Shown here piece by piece: positions 1 through 11,304 of a stretch of 64,000 bases of DNA. The position numbers and the translations under genes were made by a program. The stretch is from contig JANQRR010000040.1 in NCBI GenBank assembly GCA_028284465.1, positions 1-64,000 of the forward strand, read 5' to 3'. Within the stretch, counting starts at the first letter, position 1. The number at the start of each line of letters is the position of its first letter. The notes below the pieces were generated by a model. That model saw nothing but the letters and a program-made list of their open reading frames with translations, had not been told where the DNA came from and did no database searches. This stretch comes from Gammaproteobacteria bacterium. GTDB lineage: Bacteria > Pseudomonadota > Gammaproteobacteria > JAJFKO01.

Positions 1-929
1 AAATTTTTACGCAAAATATGTAATAATAAACCTTCATCAGTATGCGGGTTACCATCAATTAAAATTTTGTCACGCTGCATGCGCGCCAGATCTTCGCCAT
101 GATCAGCAATGCGTTCATCAAGCACTTCATAATAAGTATCTGGCACATCCAAAAATTTTATCTTATTTGCTTGCATCTGCTCTACAGTTTCATAAATATT
201 ATCGGTGCCTAATGCGATATGTTGAATGCCTTCGCCATGATATTCATGTAAAAATTCTTCGATTTGAGAAGCATCATCTAATGATTCATTCAAAGGAATT
301 TTAATTTTGCCACACGGGCTTGCAAGCGCACGACTAATTAATCCGGTACTTTGTCCTTTAATATTAAAAAAACGTATTTCATGAAAATTGAAAATGTTAC
401 GATAAAAATCATTCCATTTATCCATTTGCCCGCGATATAAATTATGGGTTAAATGATCGATATAGGTTAAACCAACGCCGGTTAAATTCGTTGGCGCATT
501 TGGTAATATTGTAAAGTCAGTATCATAAATGGTTTTATCATTATAGTGATCAACAAAATAAATTAAGCTGCAACCAACACCTAAAATTGCTGGAATAGTT
601 AATTCGCCAGGGCCAATCCGAGTCTCATATGCCGTCGCGCCTAATTCAACTGCACGTTGGTGCGCAGCTTTTGCATCTTTAACACGAAACCCCATCGCGC
701 AACATCCTGCACCATGCTTTTGCGCAAAATCACTGGCTAAACTATCTGGCTCCGCATTAATAATAAAATTAATTTGGTTTTGTCGATATAACGTGACTTG
801 TTTTGAACGATGCTTAGCAATGCATTGAAAACCCATCGCTTGAAATTGCTTAGCGAGTTTTTGCGGATCTGGGCTGCAAAATTCCAGGAATTCAAAACCG
901 TCAGTACCCATGGGGTTGTTGGTACTCAT
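1..929 (-). CDS. hppD: 4-hydroxyphenylpyruvate dioxygenase, 3' end outside window
   Basis: Converts 4-hydroxyphenylpyruvate to homogentisate in tyrosine catabolism, using non-haem Fe(II) in the cytosol. The visible 309 residues hold the N-terminal VOC half and most of the catalytic half. Two iron-ligand histidines are seen, in TYIDHLTHN (about residue 159) and GIQHIALGTDN (about 237). The third ligand, a glutamate near the C-terminus, lies beyond the window edge; about 45 residues are missing compared with a usual length near 355. The ATG at 929 begins MSTNNPMGTDGFEFLEF, the usual start of this family. No partner of the pathway is visible. Family assignment is firm. Confidence 0.93.
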   Translation of the reverse strand, partial: MSTNNPMGTDGFEFLEFCSPDPQKLAKQFQAMGFQCIAKHRSKQVTLYRQNQINFIINAEPDSLASDFAQKHGAGCCAMGFRVKDAKAAHQRAVELGATAYETRIGPGELTIPAILGVGCSLIYFVDHYNDKTIYDTDFTILPNAPTNLTGVGLTYIDHLTHNLYRGQMDKWNDFYRNIFNFHEIRFFNIKGQSTGLISRALASPCGKIKIPLNESLDDASQIEEFLHEYHGEGIQHIALGTDNIYETVEQMQANKIKFLDVPDTYYEVLDERIADHGEDLARMQRDKILIDGNPHTDEGLLLHILRKN

Positions 930-1089
930 CGCTTTGCCCTCCTTCGTGCTTCTGTATTTCAAAGGTGTATTCTTTTTAGCCTAGCAGGCATTATCTAAGT
1001 TACAAGCTAAAAAAATAATTGGTTATTTAACTTGCATAAGAAATAAGGGTTGACTAAAATTGTGCTAATTTTGAAATGAGGATGATATT

Positions 1090-2358
1090 ATGCCAAGAAA
1101 TAGACATAACAACAGACATAATAAAGGTAAGGGCCAGACAAGAAATAGACGTAGACCTAGAACAAAAGCTAAGAAAGACAAAAGCACAACTACTAATAAT
1201 CGACAACATACAAATAATACTGCAAGCTCTCAACCACCAACCTCATCTAGTAGCTCTGGTGGCAATCTAGCTCTAGCTCCTACTCTTAGTAATAATATTC
1301 AACCTTCGTTTTTTGGCAGCTCTTCTAAAAGAAGAAATTCTCAGTCAGAAAAATACAGCGTACTTCCAATCATTGAAGAACAATTCAATAATTCATTTTG
1401 TAAAATATTACTTGGTAGGTTATTACTAGATTTTGAAGATCTTACAAATACCCTAAAAGTAACAGCAGAATTGAACACTACACTTTACCACGAGCTAGGC
1501 CAATTTATTTTTCATACAATGTTTAGAGAAAATACACAGAAGACAACTTTTAATAGGGAACTTCAGAATGCAATTGTGGTTAGATATTCGAAAAATAAAG
1601 AAAAACCAATACAAGGTCAAAGACACTGTGACAATGTTTTATCTGAGTTTAATACACATATAAAGCTACTCTATCAAAATGATATCACAGCGCTATCAAA
1701 TATAAATATTTTGATGAATTATGTAATAATTAACAGAATCTTGTCTGCTGTAATTCCATGCTTCTCAACTCAAACAGAAGAAGACCGTTCATTTAGTGTA
1801 ATATTTGATAGAATGCTAGAAATAGGCGATCATAGTGTACTTATGTCCGAATACCTCACACAAATATTTGAGCCACTTAGCAAGAAATATTTACTTTATA
1901 ACCCTATATTAGAAATTTTGAATGATGTGTTTAGCAACCCAGCAAAGCTAGATTATGATTTGCACAAACCAACAAACACATATAGATTATTCTTATTTTT
2001 TAAAAATGAAACTGACATATTAAATATAACAAAAGCTCTTAAATCTATATTACAAAATACAGCTTTTACAGTAGTATATACTCGCCTTGTAGGAGACTAT
2101 ACATTTCCAAAAAGTAGAAAAAAAGTAAAAAAAGGAGAACAGTTTTTTTGCATTAAAGCGAATTCAACTGTGTTTGCTAACAAAGAAAAATTTTTAGATA
2201 GTCTTAAGAATCATCTAACACGTTTTTCAGAATGTTATAAAAATAAATATGGCAACACTCCTGCTGAAGAGTTTAAAATTTGTATTAATAAGGAAGAAGC
2301 TATATTAGAATCTGAGAAAAAAACAAAAACGCATGACGCTATTGTTGTTCGAAAATAA
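1090..2358 (+). CDS. Orphan protein with strongly basic N-terminus, candidate secreted effector
   Basis: Not recognised. 422 residues; the first 30 or so are very basic and Asn-rich (RNRRRPRTKAKKDK), followed by a Ser/Thr/Asn linker to about residue 80 and then a mixed, probably helical region. The C-terminus carries an acidic patch (NKEEAILESEKKTK) near the end, similar in style to the E-block signals of Dot/Icm type IV substrates. The ATG at 1090 has GAGGATG just upstream. Base composition is lower in GC than the housekeeping genes around it. The opening MPRN...KGKG resembles that of the orphan at 36712 (MPGP...KGKG). The basic stretch could be nucleic-acid binding or a eukaryotic nuclear localisation signal; both ideas are inference. 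Confidence 0.7.
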   Translation: MPRNRHNNRHNKGKGQTRNRRRPRTKAKKDKSTTTNNRQHTNNTASSQPPTSSSSSGGNLALAPTLSNNIQPSFFGSSSKRRNSQSEKYSVLPIIEEQFNNSFCKILLGRLLLDFEDLTNTLKVTAELNTTLYHELGQFIFHTMFRENTQKTTFNRELQNAIVVRYSKNKEKPIQGQRHCDNVLSEFNTHIKLLYQNDITALSNINILMNYVIINRILSAVIPCFSTQTEEDRSFSVIFDRMLEIGDHSVLMSEYLTQIFEPLSKKYLLYNPILEILNDVFSNPAKLDYDLHKPTNTYRLFLFFKNETDILNITKALKSILQNTAFTVVYTRLVGDYTFPKSRKKVKKGEQFFCIKANSTVFANKEKFLDSLKNHLTRFSECYKNKYGNTPAEEFKICINKEEAILESEKKTKTHDAIVVRK

Positions 2359-2368
2359 AAAAATTTAG

Positions 2369-2590
2369 TTACTCACTCGCTGCTTTGTTAATTGCTGTGC
2401 TACCCACAGCAATTTCAGCAGTCACATTATCTAATTTTTTAATAATATTTTTAGGGAAATCAATACTAAGACGCTGTACAGGATAACGCACTTTTGCTGA
2501 CTTAAGGTTAAGATGTTCAGTGACATCTCCTTGTTCAAAGGCTGCATCAAAATTGGATGCTTTGATTTTTTTATGTTTTAATGTGTTCAT
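2369..2590 (-). CDS. Diverged CopG/BrnA-like antitoxin, toxin absent
   Basis: 73 residues from the ATG at 2590, which has CAGGAAAA about 8 bases upstream; the longer frame to 2632 has no comparable site. The sequence FDAAFEQGDVTEHLNL, then RLSIDFPKNIIKKLDN, follows the layout of CopG-type antitoxins (FDxxFDxGxDxxEYLD, then QRVNVDFPxWMxxxLDxEA), in which the second part is a ribbon-helix-helix. The last helix (AVGSTAINKAASE) stops short of the family's IKVWIAERL ending. No BrnT- or RelE-like toxin frame lies beside it, so it looks like an orphan or a relic. Family assignment is from motif similarity only. Confidence 0.5.
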   Translation of the reverse strand: MNTLKHKKIKASNFDAAFEQGDVTEHLNLKSAKVRYPVQRLSIDFPKNIIKKLDNVTAEIAVGSTAINKAASE

Positions 2591-2653
2591 AGTAAACTTT
2601 TCCTGTTTTTCTATAATATATAATAATTTCATTTAAATATATCATTTTCCACT

Positions 2654-2790
2654 GTCATTGCGAGGGACTTTGTTCCGAAGCAATCCAGTAAAAAATGTCT
2701 AGATCCCGCGATCAAGCCACGGGATGACGAGTTATAAAAGCTGTGGGATGGCGATATTGCTAAATTGCTGAGCTCAGCTCGTGATGACAA
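2654..2790. repeat. Intergenic palindromic repeats (two types)
   Basis: Copy of the dispersed repeat at 2654-2688 (GTCATTGCGAGG ... GAAGCAATCCAG), followed by a second palindrome type at about 2703-2725 (ATCCCGCG ... CGGGATGACG) and a perfect 12-bp palindrome GCTGAGCTCAGC at 2767-2778. Together they fill most of the 315-base gap between the antitoxin-like gene and the lipoprotein. No gene is seen in the gap; the last 100 bases probably carry the lipoprotein promoter. Confidence 0.8.
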
Positions 2791-2905
2791 ATGAAAAAAC
2801 CCAATAATTTCATACTATTACCAATAGTAAGCATGTCACTTTAGCTGAACACTGCTATAGTTACTGCTATAGTAAAGTTATTTTCAAGGAACAAGGATCA
2901 GGATC

Positions 2906-3121
2906 ATGTGTACCACGATTAAAATTGTTTTAGGATTACTTGTTGGAATAGTTTTTATCTCATTAGTCGCTTGCAGCACCACGGGCAAAAACCAATATCA
3001 TGCTGATCAGAGAGTTAATGATAATGGCAAGCAATTGACAGCACAATCACGTGAAGTTACTCGGGCGCGCTACAGTGTGATCAATCCTGCAACTTCAGCA
3101 ACACGCGGTGGCCTAAGGTAA
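2906..3121 (+). CDS. Small lipoprotein of unknown function
   Basis: 71 residues. A hydrophobic signal segment ends in the lipobox LVAC at about residues 20-23, so the mature protein would start at the lipidated Cys and be anchored in an envelope membrane. The mature part (about 49 residues) is polar, with no recognised domain. The ATG follows AAGGATCAGGATC, a good ribosome site. It converges with uvrB, the two stops being 5 bases apart. No function can be assigned. Confidence 0.75.
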   Translation: MCTTIKIVLGLLVGIVFISLVACSTTGKNQYHADQRVNDNGKQLTAQSREVTRARYSVINPATSATRGGLR

Positions 3122-3126
3122 CAAGA

Positions 3127-5136
3127 TCAAGCTGTATCTATTAATAAGGCTTCTCTAAGCACATGAATTTGATCGCGGACCGCGGCTGCTTGTTCAAATT
3201 CTAAATTTTTAGCATGCTCAAACATTTGTTTTTCTAAGCGTTTAATTTCTTTTGCAGCTTGTTGTTTAGTAACATGTTGATACGGCGCTGACGCTTCGGC
3301 AACTTTTAAGAATTTTTTCGAATAAGTTTCTCCACTATAGGCACCTTCCATGATATCAGTAATGCGTTTTTGAATAGTTTTCGGCGTTACTTTATGTTTT
3401 TTATTATATGCTAACTGTTTTTCACGCCGGCGTTGTGTTTCTGCAATGGCGCGCTGCATTGATCCCGTAACATTATCAGCATATAAAATTGCTTGGCCAT
3501 TGATATTGCGTGCTGCACGCCCAATAGTTTGGATCAAAGATCGTTCTGAACGTAAAAACCCTTCTTTATCTGCATCTAATATTGCAACCAATGATACTTC
3601 AGGAATATCTAAACCTTCGCGCAATAAATTAATTCCTACTAATACATCAAATTTACCTAAGCGTAGATCACGAATAATTTCAATACGCTCAACTGTGTCA
3701 ATATCTGAATGCAAATAACGAACTTTAACACCATGCTCAGCAAGATACTCCGTTAAATCTTCTGCCATACGTTTTGTTAATGTGGTTACTAACACGCGCT
3801 CACCTGCCGCAACTCTTTTATTAGCTTCTGATAATAGATCATCAACTTGAGTTGTCACAGGGCGAATTTCAATAGCCGGATCAACTAAGCCCGTCGGTCG
3901 CACTAATTGTTCGACTATCGCACCGGAATTTTCACGTTCATATTGTGCTGGCGTTGCAGAAACAAACACTGTTTGCGGCATTAACTTTTCAAATTCATCA
4001 AAGCGCAATGGTCGATTATCTAATGCCGAAGGCAAACGAAAACCATATTCGACTAAGGTTTCTTTACGTGAACGATCACCACGGTACATACCACCTAATT
4101 GCGGCACAGTCACATGCGATTCATCAATAAACAACAAACCATCTGCGGGTAAATAATCAAATAAAGTTGGTGGCGGTTCACCAACATTTCGCCCCGATAA
4201 ATACCGCGAATAATTTTCAATCCCTGAGCAATAACCTAACTCTAACATCATTTCAATATCAAAATTAGTGCGCTGTTCTAAACGTTGTGCTTCAACTAAT
4301 TTATTCATCTGACGCAATTGTGCCAGCCTCTCTTTTAGCTCAAGCTTAACTTCATCGATCGTTTTTAAAATCTTCTCACGTGGTGTTACGTAGTGGGTTT
4401 TCGGAAAAATTGTGATCCGCGGCAATTTACGCGTGACTTCGCCAGTTAACGGATCAAAGTATTGCAAGTTTTCAATTTCTTCATCAAACAATTCAACCCG
4501 CACTGCTTCTTGCTCAGAATCTGCAGGAAAAATATCGATAACATCACCACAAACACGATAAGTACCACGATAAAAATTGACATCATTACGGGTATATTGC
4601 AATTCTGCTAAGCGTCGTAAAATCGCACGCTGATCAATTGTATGGCCACGAGTTAAATGCAATACCATTTTTAAATAAGAATCTGGATCACCTAAACCAT
4701 AGATTGCCGATACAGTTGCAACGATCACCACATCACGACGTTCAATCAAAGCTTTTGTTGCTGATAAACGCATTTGTTCAATATGTTCATTGACTGAAGC
4801 ATCTTTTTCAATGAAGGTGTCGGTGGTTGGGACGTAAGCTTCTGGTTGGTAATAATCATAATACGACACAAAATATTCAACTGCATTATGCGGAAAAAAC
4901 TCTTTCATTTCGCCATATAACTGCGCGGCTAAAGTTTTGTTAGGTGCTAATACTAATGTTGGGCGTTGAAATGCAGCAATCACATGCGCCATGGAAAATG
5001 TTTTGCCGGAGCCAGTTACGCCAAGTAAAGTTTGCTGTAATAAACCTTGATTAATACCATCAATAAGCTTAGCAATCGCTTGCGGTTGATCACCCGCAGG
5101 CTGAAAAGGCGATTCGATTTTAAATGGTTTGTGCAT
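3127..5136 (-). CDS. uvrB: Excinuclease ABC subunit B
   Basis: Damage-verifying helicase-like subunit of nucleotide excision repair; it is handed damaged DNA by UvrA and recruits UvrC. Walker A VTGSGKT lies near the N-terminus, the damage-probing beta-hairpin appears as [12 protein letters not shown], a DEAD-like box as LFIDESH, and helicase motifs V-VI follow ([22 protein letters not shown]). The C-terminal UVR motif, which binds UvrC, is [20 protein letters not shown]. Starting at the ATG at 5136 ([18 protein letters not shown]) gives 669 residues, matching the usual length near 670; the frame runs upstream to 5175 but without a better start. Divergent from aspC. Confidence 0.97.
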   Translation of the reverse strand: MHKPFKIESPFQPAGDQPQAIAKLIDGINQGLLQQTLLGVTGSGKTFSMAHVIAAFQRPTLVLAPNKTLAAQLYGEMKEFFPHNAVEYFVSYYDYYQPEAYVPTTDTFIEKDASVNEHIEQMRLSATKALIERRDVVIVATVSAIYGLGDPDSYLKMVLHLTRGHTIDQRAILRRLAELQYTRNDVNFYRGTYRVCGDVIDIFPADSEQEAVRVELFDEEIENLQYFDPLTGEVTRKLPRITIFPKTHYVTPREKILKTIDEVKLELKERLAQLRQMNKLVEAQRLEQRTNFDIEMMLELGYCSGIENYSRYLSGRNVGEPPPTLFDYLPADGLLFIDESHVTVPQLGGMYRGDRSRKETLVEYGFRLPSALDNRPLRFDEFEKLMPQTVFVSATPAQYERENSGAIVEQLVRPTGLVDPAIEIRPVTTQVDDLLSEANKRVAAGERVLVTTLTKRMAEDLTEYLAEHGVKVRYLHSDIDTVERIEIIRDLRLGKFDVLVGINLLREGLDIPEVSLVAILDADKEGFLRSERSLIQTIGRAARNINGQAILYADNVTGSMQRAIAETQRRREKQLAYNKKHKVTPKTIQKRITDIMEGAYSGETYSKKFLKVAEASAPYQHVTKQQAAKEIKRLEKQMFEHAKNLEFEQAAAVRDQIHVLREALLIDTA

Positions 5137-5284
5137 GTATATTATTTCCATTAAATAGGACATTAATTTTAACATGACCCAATCTGTGCAGCAAATATTC
5201 AGATCTCTTGAATGACAATGCCTTTTTTTTCAGGCACAATAAAAGTCAAACGACGAGAGACAACATTATCGAGGAGTAACCTAA

Positions 5285-6469
5285 ATGCAGCAATACTTAT
5301 CTCAGCGAGTGCAAAGTGTGGAGCCATCAGCAACCTTGGCACTTTCAGCAAAAGCAGCACAAATGCAGGCTGCCGGGCGCAAAGTTATCAATCTTACTGT
5401 CGGTGAGCCAGACTTTGATACGCCTGAACATATTAAACAAGCTGCTATCACCGCAATTCATGAAGGCAAAACTAAATACACCGCTGTTGATGGCATTAAA
5501 GAACTTAAAACCGCAATAATTAATAAATTATCTCGTGATAATCAATTAACTTATACGCCGGAGCAAATTATTGTATCCAATGGCGCTAAACAAAGCTTAT
5601 ATAATTTAGCACAAGCAATATTAAACCCAGGTGATGAATGTATTATTCCCGCACCTTACTGGGTATCGTATCCAGCAATGGTTAAACTTGCGGGTGCTAA
5701 ACCAGTGATAATCAACTGTGGTGTTGAACAACATTTTAAATTACAACCGGAACAACTTGCCGCAACAATCAATGCTAAAACTCGCTTAGTGATCCTCAAT
5801 GGTCCATCAAATCCAACGGGGATGACATACACTAAAGATGAATTAGCAGCTTTAGGTGAAGTATTACGTAAACACCCACATGTTTATATTGCAAGTGACG
5901 ATATTTATGAACATATCATTTGGCAAAATCTACCGTTTTGCCAAATCTTAAATGCTTGCCCTGATCTTACCGATCGCACTATTATCGTTAATGGTGTATC
6001 AAAAGCTTATGCGATGACTGGTTGGCGGATCGGTTATGTTGCAGGCCCCGCAAAACTCGTTGGCGCCATGCGAAAAATCCAATCGCATAGCACCTCAAAT
6101 CCTTGCTCTATTTCTCAGGCAGCCGCAGTTGCTGCTTTAAATGGTGATAATGCTGAACTTACAGAAATGGTAGCTGCTTATAAAAAACGTCATGATTATG
6201 TACATCAACATTTGAGTGACCTAAAAGGCTTTCGCTGCTTACCTTCAGACGGCACTTTTTATAGCTTCCCTGATATTCAAGAGTATCTGCAAACACATAA
6301 TCGCCTGAAAACGGACATAGAATTTGCTGATTACTTACTAAACGAAGGTGAAATCGCCGTCGTGCCAGGTACAGCGTTTGGCCAGCCAGGATGTTTTCGC
6401 TTATCCTACGCCACTAGCCAGGCTAACCTAGAAGAAGCAATGCGGCGATTGCAAAAACTTTTCGCATAA
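5285..6469 (+). CDS. aspC: Aspartate aminotransferase, class I (PLP)
   Basis: Transfers the amino group between aspartate and 2-oxoglutarate; the class Ib members may also use aromatic acids or prephenate. 394 residues, as usual for the Ib subgroup (about 400). Visible are the substrate-loop GEPDFDTP (about 40), GPSNPTG (about 173-179), and the PLP lysine in NGVSKAYAMTGWR at K240, with the carboxylate-binding Arg in FRLSYA near the end. GAGGAG precedes the ATG by about 8 bases. Stands alone, followed by the tRNA-Asn gene. Naming it aspC rather than aspB is a convention only. Confidence 0.93.
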   Translation: MQQYLSQRVQSVEPSATLALSAKAAQMQAAGRKVINLTVGEPDFDTPEHIKQAAITAIHEGKTKYTAVDGIKELKTAIINKLSRDNQLTYTPEQIIVSNGAKQSLYNLAQAILNPGDECIIPAPYWVSYPAMVKLAGAKPVIINCGVEQHFKLQPEQLAATINAKTRLVILNGPSNPTGMTYTKDELAALGEVLRKHPHVYIASDDIYEHIIWQNLPFCQILNACPDLTDRTIIVNGVSKAYAMTGWRIGYVAGPAKLVGAMRKIQSHSTSNPCSISQAAAVAALNGDNAELTEMVAAYKKRHDYVHQHLSDLKGFRCLPSDGTFYSFPDIQEYLQTHNRLKTDIEFADYLLNEGEIAVVPGTAFGQPGCFRLSYATSQANLEEAMRRLQKLFA

Positions 6470-6473
6470 GCTA

Positions 6474-6502
6474 TTGACCATTAAGGGCTAGCCTATTAAC
6501 AT
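6474..6502 (+). promoter_or_regulatory. Probable sigma-70 promoter for tRNA-Asn
   Basis: TTGACC at 6474-6479 and TAACAT at 6497-6502 are separated by 17 bases, so transcription would begin around 6509, some 15 bases before the tRNA. It lies just after the aspC stop. Both hexamers are near-consensus, but this is a reading of the sequence and not a demonstrated site. Confidence 0.45.
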
Positions 6503-6524
6503 ACTGGCTGCAAACTTGGCTTGT

Positions 6525-6600
6525 TCCCCGATAGCTCAGTTGGTAGAGCAGATGGCTGTTAACCATCTTGTCACAGGTTCGAGTCCTGTTCGGGGAGCCA
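6525..6600 (+). tRNA. tRNA-Asn (anticodon GTT)
   Basis: A 76-base cloverleaf. Acceptor TCCCCGA pairs with TCGGGGA, and the D-loop is AGCTCAGTTGGTAGAGC. The anticodon stem GATGG/CCATC encloses the loop CTGTTAA with anticodon GTT, and the T-arm is ACAGGTTCGAGTCCTGT. The 3' CCA is encoded. Confidence 0.97.
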
Positions 6601-6626
6601 CTTTCTCAACTCTAAATATCAGAAAG

Positions 6627-7634
6627 TTATTTGCTTGGTTTCGCTCTTGGGCCACTAGCCTGTGGTGCAGCCATAGAGCTTACAAATAAATCTCCAACTG
6701 ATGATGAAAAGCTCCATGAAGGCGCTAGCATTCCATTTTCTGTATATTCATTTCCGCTATTAGAGCTAGCAGAATTAGTAGAATCAGTACCTTGTCGAAA
6801 TTCCTCAGAAGTGTTGTAACTGAGTAGCGGAGCAGCATTCTTTTCTGTAGGACCAGAAGTATCGTCACTGAGTCGTACAGTCGGTATCTTCGTCGCAGAA
6901 GCAGAAGACGATGTATTTATAACAATAGTTCTACTAACAAATTCTTTTGAACAGGGTATTTCTACACCTGAATGTATTAATCGCGCAACATGATCAATTG
7001 ATTTTCCATCTGCAACGGAATCTAGCCAGACGGTCTTAACCATACTTTCTACTTGCTTCTCTTTGCTCTGTAATTGAGATGTAGTATTTTTTACTAACAC
7101 CGTATTAGGATCTAATAAATTTCTATAAAGCCTAAATGCATCTTCGCAAAATAAACTTTCCTTTAATGTTTGCATGAATTCACCAAAAGTTTGGTGAGTT
7201 GCATCTTTCCTACTTAATAAGGTATCAGCATGGTGGGGATTTACAGCAATTGTGTGTGCCGCAACATTAATAGCTAACTGTGTTAAAGTCACGCTTGCAC
7301 CTGCTCGAGCACGCGTATAAGAAGGTAAAGCAGCAATAGCAGTGTCGCATAAATAATTGCTGAAATTAATAACACCATCCTTCTCTAAAAACGGATCACA
7401 AAGCAAAAAAGCCTGCCTAGCAAATAGTAACGCTAGCACTTGAGCAAACAATTCGATGGGTGAATGAGTGAAAGTGGCATCAATCATAGAACTTGCTGGC
7501 AAGCCATGTACTAAATTAGTATGTGATTTTAGTATTTTTATAAAAGGACGCAATTGTTATCGATTATTTCTTCTTGGGTTTAAAAAAGCAGATTTGATTT
7601 TTTCAACAAATGCAGCAAATTGTTCCGGTTTCAT
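6627..7634 (-). pseudogene. Orphan gene interrupted by an in-frame TAA
   Basis: Unrecognised protein split by one stop codon. Translation from the ATG at 7634, preceded by the good site AAGAGGTGA, gives MKPEQFAAFVEKIKSAF... for 25 residues and then meets TAA at 7559-7557. The same frame continues at once as Gln-Leu-Arg-Pro-Phe-Ile-Lys and stays open for about 308 more codons to 6627. The only start for the second part is a TTG at 7553 with no ribosome site. The downstream part is mixed helical to about residue 180, then Ser/Thr/Asn-rich and disordered, ending PRAKPSK. Most simply a recent nonsense mutation; reinitiation, readthrough or a sequence error are alternatives. The style resembles the other orphan, possibly secreted proteins of this window. 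Confidence 0.6.
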
Positions 7635-7865
7635 AATGTCACCTCTTATACTTCTATGTTTATTGTCATCACCTCCTTTTTCATTTAAGTGCCACAAACT
7701 CCGTTTTGCATGGCAACTGTACCATATTCGAGAAAAAAATAAAAAAGAAATTGCAATTTGTAACAAACTATAAAATAATCATGGATTCTTAGTAGAAGCC
7801 TTACGAGTTTAAATTATATACATAGCAGAATAACTCATAAACAAATTGTTTAGTCAAAAGACGTG

Positions 7866-8684
7866 ATGGAAAATACTCTCAAACTACGTCCTTTTTTAAA
7901 ATGGGCCGGCAACAAATACAAGTTGGCGAACACCATAATTCCCGTATTACCTAAAGGTAAACGTTTAATTGAACCTTTTGCAGGCAGTGCTGCTATTTTT
8001 CTTAATTCTAATTATGAGCATTATGTATTGGCAGATGTTAATGCGGATCTGATCAATTTATATAAAATTATCAAACGCGAAGGTAAACAATTTATCAAAT
8101 ATGCGCAACAATTTTTTTCCACAAAAACTAATCAAGCACAGCGTTACTATCAACTTCGAGAACAATTTAACGAATGCAATGATCCATTAGAACGTTCAGC
8201 ATTATTTTTATACCTTAACCGCCATTGTTATAATGGATTATGTCGTTACAATAATAAAGGTTATTTTAATGTTCCATTTGGCCGTTACCGCAATCCTTAT
8301 TTTCCTAGTGAAGAAATTATTGCCTTTCAACATAAGGCTAAACGGGCAACTTTTCGTTGCGAAGATTTTTTAACCGTTATGCATGATAGTCAACAAGGTG
8401 ATGTAATTTATTGTGATCCGCCGTATGTTCCCTTAAGTTTAACGGCAAATTTTACCCGTTATGCTCATCAACATTTTGACCTTGAACAACAACAGCAATT
8501 AGCGGCCAAAGCCAAACAAGTTGCTAGCAAAAAAGTTCCTGTGATTATTTCTAATCATGATACTGAATACACTCGCAAATTATACCGTGGCGCAAAATTA
8601 GAAAAATTTTTTGTTAATCGTTTTATTAGTTGCAAAGTTAAAGATCGTCAACCTGTCGGTGAATTATTGGCAATTTATAAATAA
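7866..8684 (+). CDS. dam: DNA adenine methyltransferase (GATC)
   Basis: Transfers a methyl group from SAM to the adenine of GATC, serving mismatch repair, replication timing and gene control. 272 residues, close to the 278 of E. coli Dam. Motif I appears as FLKWAGNKYKL (FLKWAGGK in most homologues), with FAGSAAIF in the SAM pocket and the catalytic DPPY in VIYCDPPYVPLS at about residue 180. The ATG at 7866 is preferred over the adjacent in-frame GTG at 7863; the ribosome site is weak (AAAAGACG). No restriction partner lies beside it, which fits a solitary Dam. Confidence 0.93.
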   Translation: MENTLKLRPFLKWAGNKYKLANTIIPVLPKGKRLIEPFAGSAAIFLNSNYEHYVLADVNADLINLYKIIKREGKQFIKYAQQFFSTKTNQAQRYYQLREQFNECNDPLERSALFLYLNRHCYNGLCRYNNKGYFNVPFGRYRNPYFPSEEIIAFQHKAKRATFRCEDFLTVMHDSQQGDVIYCDPPYVPLSLTANFTRYAHQHFDLEQQQQLAAKAKQVASKKVPVIISNHDTEYTRKLYRGAKLEKFFVNRFISCKVKDRQPVGELLAIYK

Positions 8685-8699
8685 TGCTTTATCACTGCG

Positions 8700-8790
8700 G
8701 CCATGAACGAAGTATGGCAGGAAGCAATCCAGAAAATTTCTAAATCAAATTACTGCATTGCTTCGTCGTTACACTCCTCGCAATGACGAG
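8700..8790. repeat. Paired inverted copies of the dispersed palindromic repeat
   Basis: Left half-copy with GAAGCAATCCAG (8720-8732) and a right copy GATTGCTTCGTCGTTACACTC...GCAATGACG (about 8757-8788). The two can pair with each other across about 25 AT-rich bases. Lies between dam and the bufferin-like gene. Confidence 0.8.
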
Positions 8791-8888
8791 AGATCAGATC
8801 TTAAAACTATTTGCACCGGATAAACTTGTATGCCATAATTTTCGTGGTTTTGGTCAATGGATTTATTCACATTACACGGAGTTTCTCA

Positions 8889-9161
8889 ATGAACACTAAT
8901 AAACTTATCGCTGCTGCGTTAGCTGCTGTTGTTGGTGTAGGCCTGAATATGGCTACCGTTAACACTGTTCAAGCTGCCGAGAAAAAAATCAAATGTTATG
9001 GTGTTACTAAAGCCGGCAGAAATGATTGTGCAACAGCAACTCATGGCTGTGCAGGCTTAGCTAAAAAGGATTATGATCCTGCAGAATGGAAATACATGCC
9101 CGCAGGTACTTGTAAACGTTTGCAAGAAAGAATTAAGAAAAAACGTGAACGTAATAGTTAG
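8889..9161 (+). CDS. DUF2282 / bufferin-type (BufA1-like) cysteine peptide precursor, orphan
   Basis: 90 residues from the ATG at 8889, which has ACGGAG upstream; the frame extends to 8811 only through a TTG inside a repeat. A signal peptide runs to about residue 30 (VNTVQAA), so the mature part is periplasmic. It carries four cysteines (C36, C47, C54, C75) in the family pattern [23 protein letters not shown]. Family members described as bufferins are copper-binding peptides whose cysteines are modified by an MNIO (DUF692) enzyme with a DUF2063 partner, normally encoded next door. Neither enzyme is in this window. A Lys/Arg-rich tail ([10 protein letters not shown]) ends the protein. Family call is by motif. 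Confidence 0.78.
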   Translation: MNTNKLIAAALAAVVGVGLNMATVNTVQAAEKKIKCYGVTKAGRNDCATATHGCAGLAKKDYDPAEWKYMPAGTCKRLQERIKKKRERNS

Positions 9162-9174
9162 CTTAAGTTATTGA

Positions 9175-9212
9175 TCTGGATTGCTTCGTCCCCTACGGGT
9201 CCTCGCAATGAC
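9175..9212. repeat. Dispersed palindromic repeat, single copy
   Basis: CTGGATTGCTTCGTCCCC...GGGTCCTCGCAATGAC: the variant whose apex is a GC-rich hairpin (CCCCTACGGGT). Lies between the bufferin-like gene and ligA. Confidence 0.85.
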
Positions 9213-9282
9213 AAGGAATTACATTCAATGACGTTGGCTGTATTGCCGCGCCATTGGGTTTTTCTTATATTTATCCCTAATT

Positions 9283-11301
<2,019 letters not shown>

Positions 11302-11304
11302 TCA

